Of a stretch of 64,000 nucleotides of DNA, positions 63,708 through 64,000 are shown one piece after another. Under the pieces are notes generated by a model that worked only from the letters and a program-made list of their open reading frames with translations, had not been told where the DNA came from and ran no database searches. The position numbers were made by a program, and so were the translations under genes. Each line of letters begins with the position of its first letter. The stretch's first letter is position 1. This DNA comes from Ctena decussata (lineage: Eukaryota > Mollusca > Bivalvia > Lucinida > Lucinidae), in NCBI GenBank assembly GCA_963989385.1, contig OZ022502.1:15425001-15489000 (forward strand), in the 5' to 3' direction.

Positions 63708-64000
63708 CCATTAATGTCAATCGTTAGTCAGCCTCATCATGGTCTTCAACAGTTATCTTTTATACTAATGAGAGGCCTAGGTTTCCTTGTGTTGAAATGC
63801 ACTTACTTCATCTCTGTGGAGACTGCAAAAATTATTGTATACCATTAATATGAACTCTACCCCCAGTAATTCAACTGTTTATTCAGAGAACTGTACTTTA
63901 TGTATATTGACACAGTGTGTTGGACTTAATGCTTGTATCCAAAAGTAGTTTCTCTGTGTATTGTTTTTGTAAGGTGGTATTGACAGAGTAGAAACATTTA

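Overview
The window is animal nuclear DNA, most likely from a marine bivalve and probably a heterodont, venerid-like clam. It is AT-rich. Its genes are split by GT-AG introns, and almost everything between the exons is interspersed repeat. The clam placement is inference: it rests on the style of the foldback repeats and on pearl/HINE-like repeats that carry satellite arrays. No bacterial gene, operon, CRISPR array or virus was seen.

Two host genes can be assembled exon by exon, and they point tail to tail. TOLLIP (Toll-interacting protein) lies on the + strand in seven coding exons from 14372 to 38300 and gives a complete 275-residue protein with TBD, C2 and CUE regions. ISCU (iron-sulfur cluster scaffold) lies on the - strand. 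Its four 3' coding exons (59820 down to 53329) encode nearly the whole mature protein; the exon for the mitochondrial transit peptide was not found and may lie beyond 64000. The two genes act in unrelated processes (endosomal, ubiquitin and autophagy traffic versus mitochondrial Fe-S assembly), so their adjacency carries no evident functional meaning.

Layout. 1-4 kb: small palindromic GACGTC elements and an intact stand-alone L1-like ORF1. 4-14 kb: SINEs, LINE tails, a foldback element with tandem-repeat arms, TTAA-flanked MITEs and two satellite-bearing elements. 14.4-38.3 kb: TOLLIP; intron 1 holds a hAT element with a BED zinc finger, a 5S rRNA-like doublet and a broken LINE whose N-terminal part is a long Asp/Ser/Asn/Thr tandem repeat, and intron 2 holds a 4.5 kb unit bounded by 72-bp inverted repeats. 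38.3-53.3 kb: intergenic, dense in MITEs, SINEs and satellite-type elements. 53.3-59.8 kb: ISCU with foldback MITEs in its introns. 59.8-64 kb: more repeats.

At least eight recurrent short palindromic or TIR families are present (called M1 to M8 here), together with three tRNA-derived SINE families seen repeatedly or with clear heads, plus one further SINE. Several insertions can be ordered in time from target-site duplications and nesting. I found no new multi-gene system. The least conventional items are the solo ORF1, the repeat-domain LINE, the foldback element with its 80-bp GC-rich module that recurs 57 kb away, the 5S-like doublet, and the shared design of the satellite-bearing elements.
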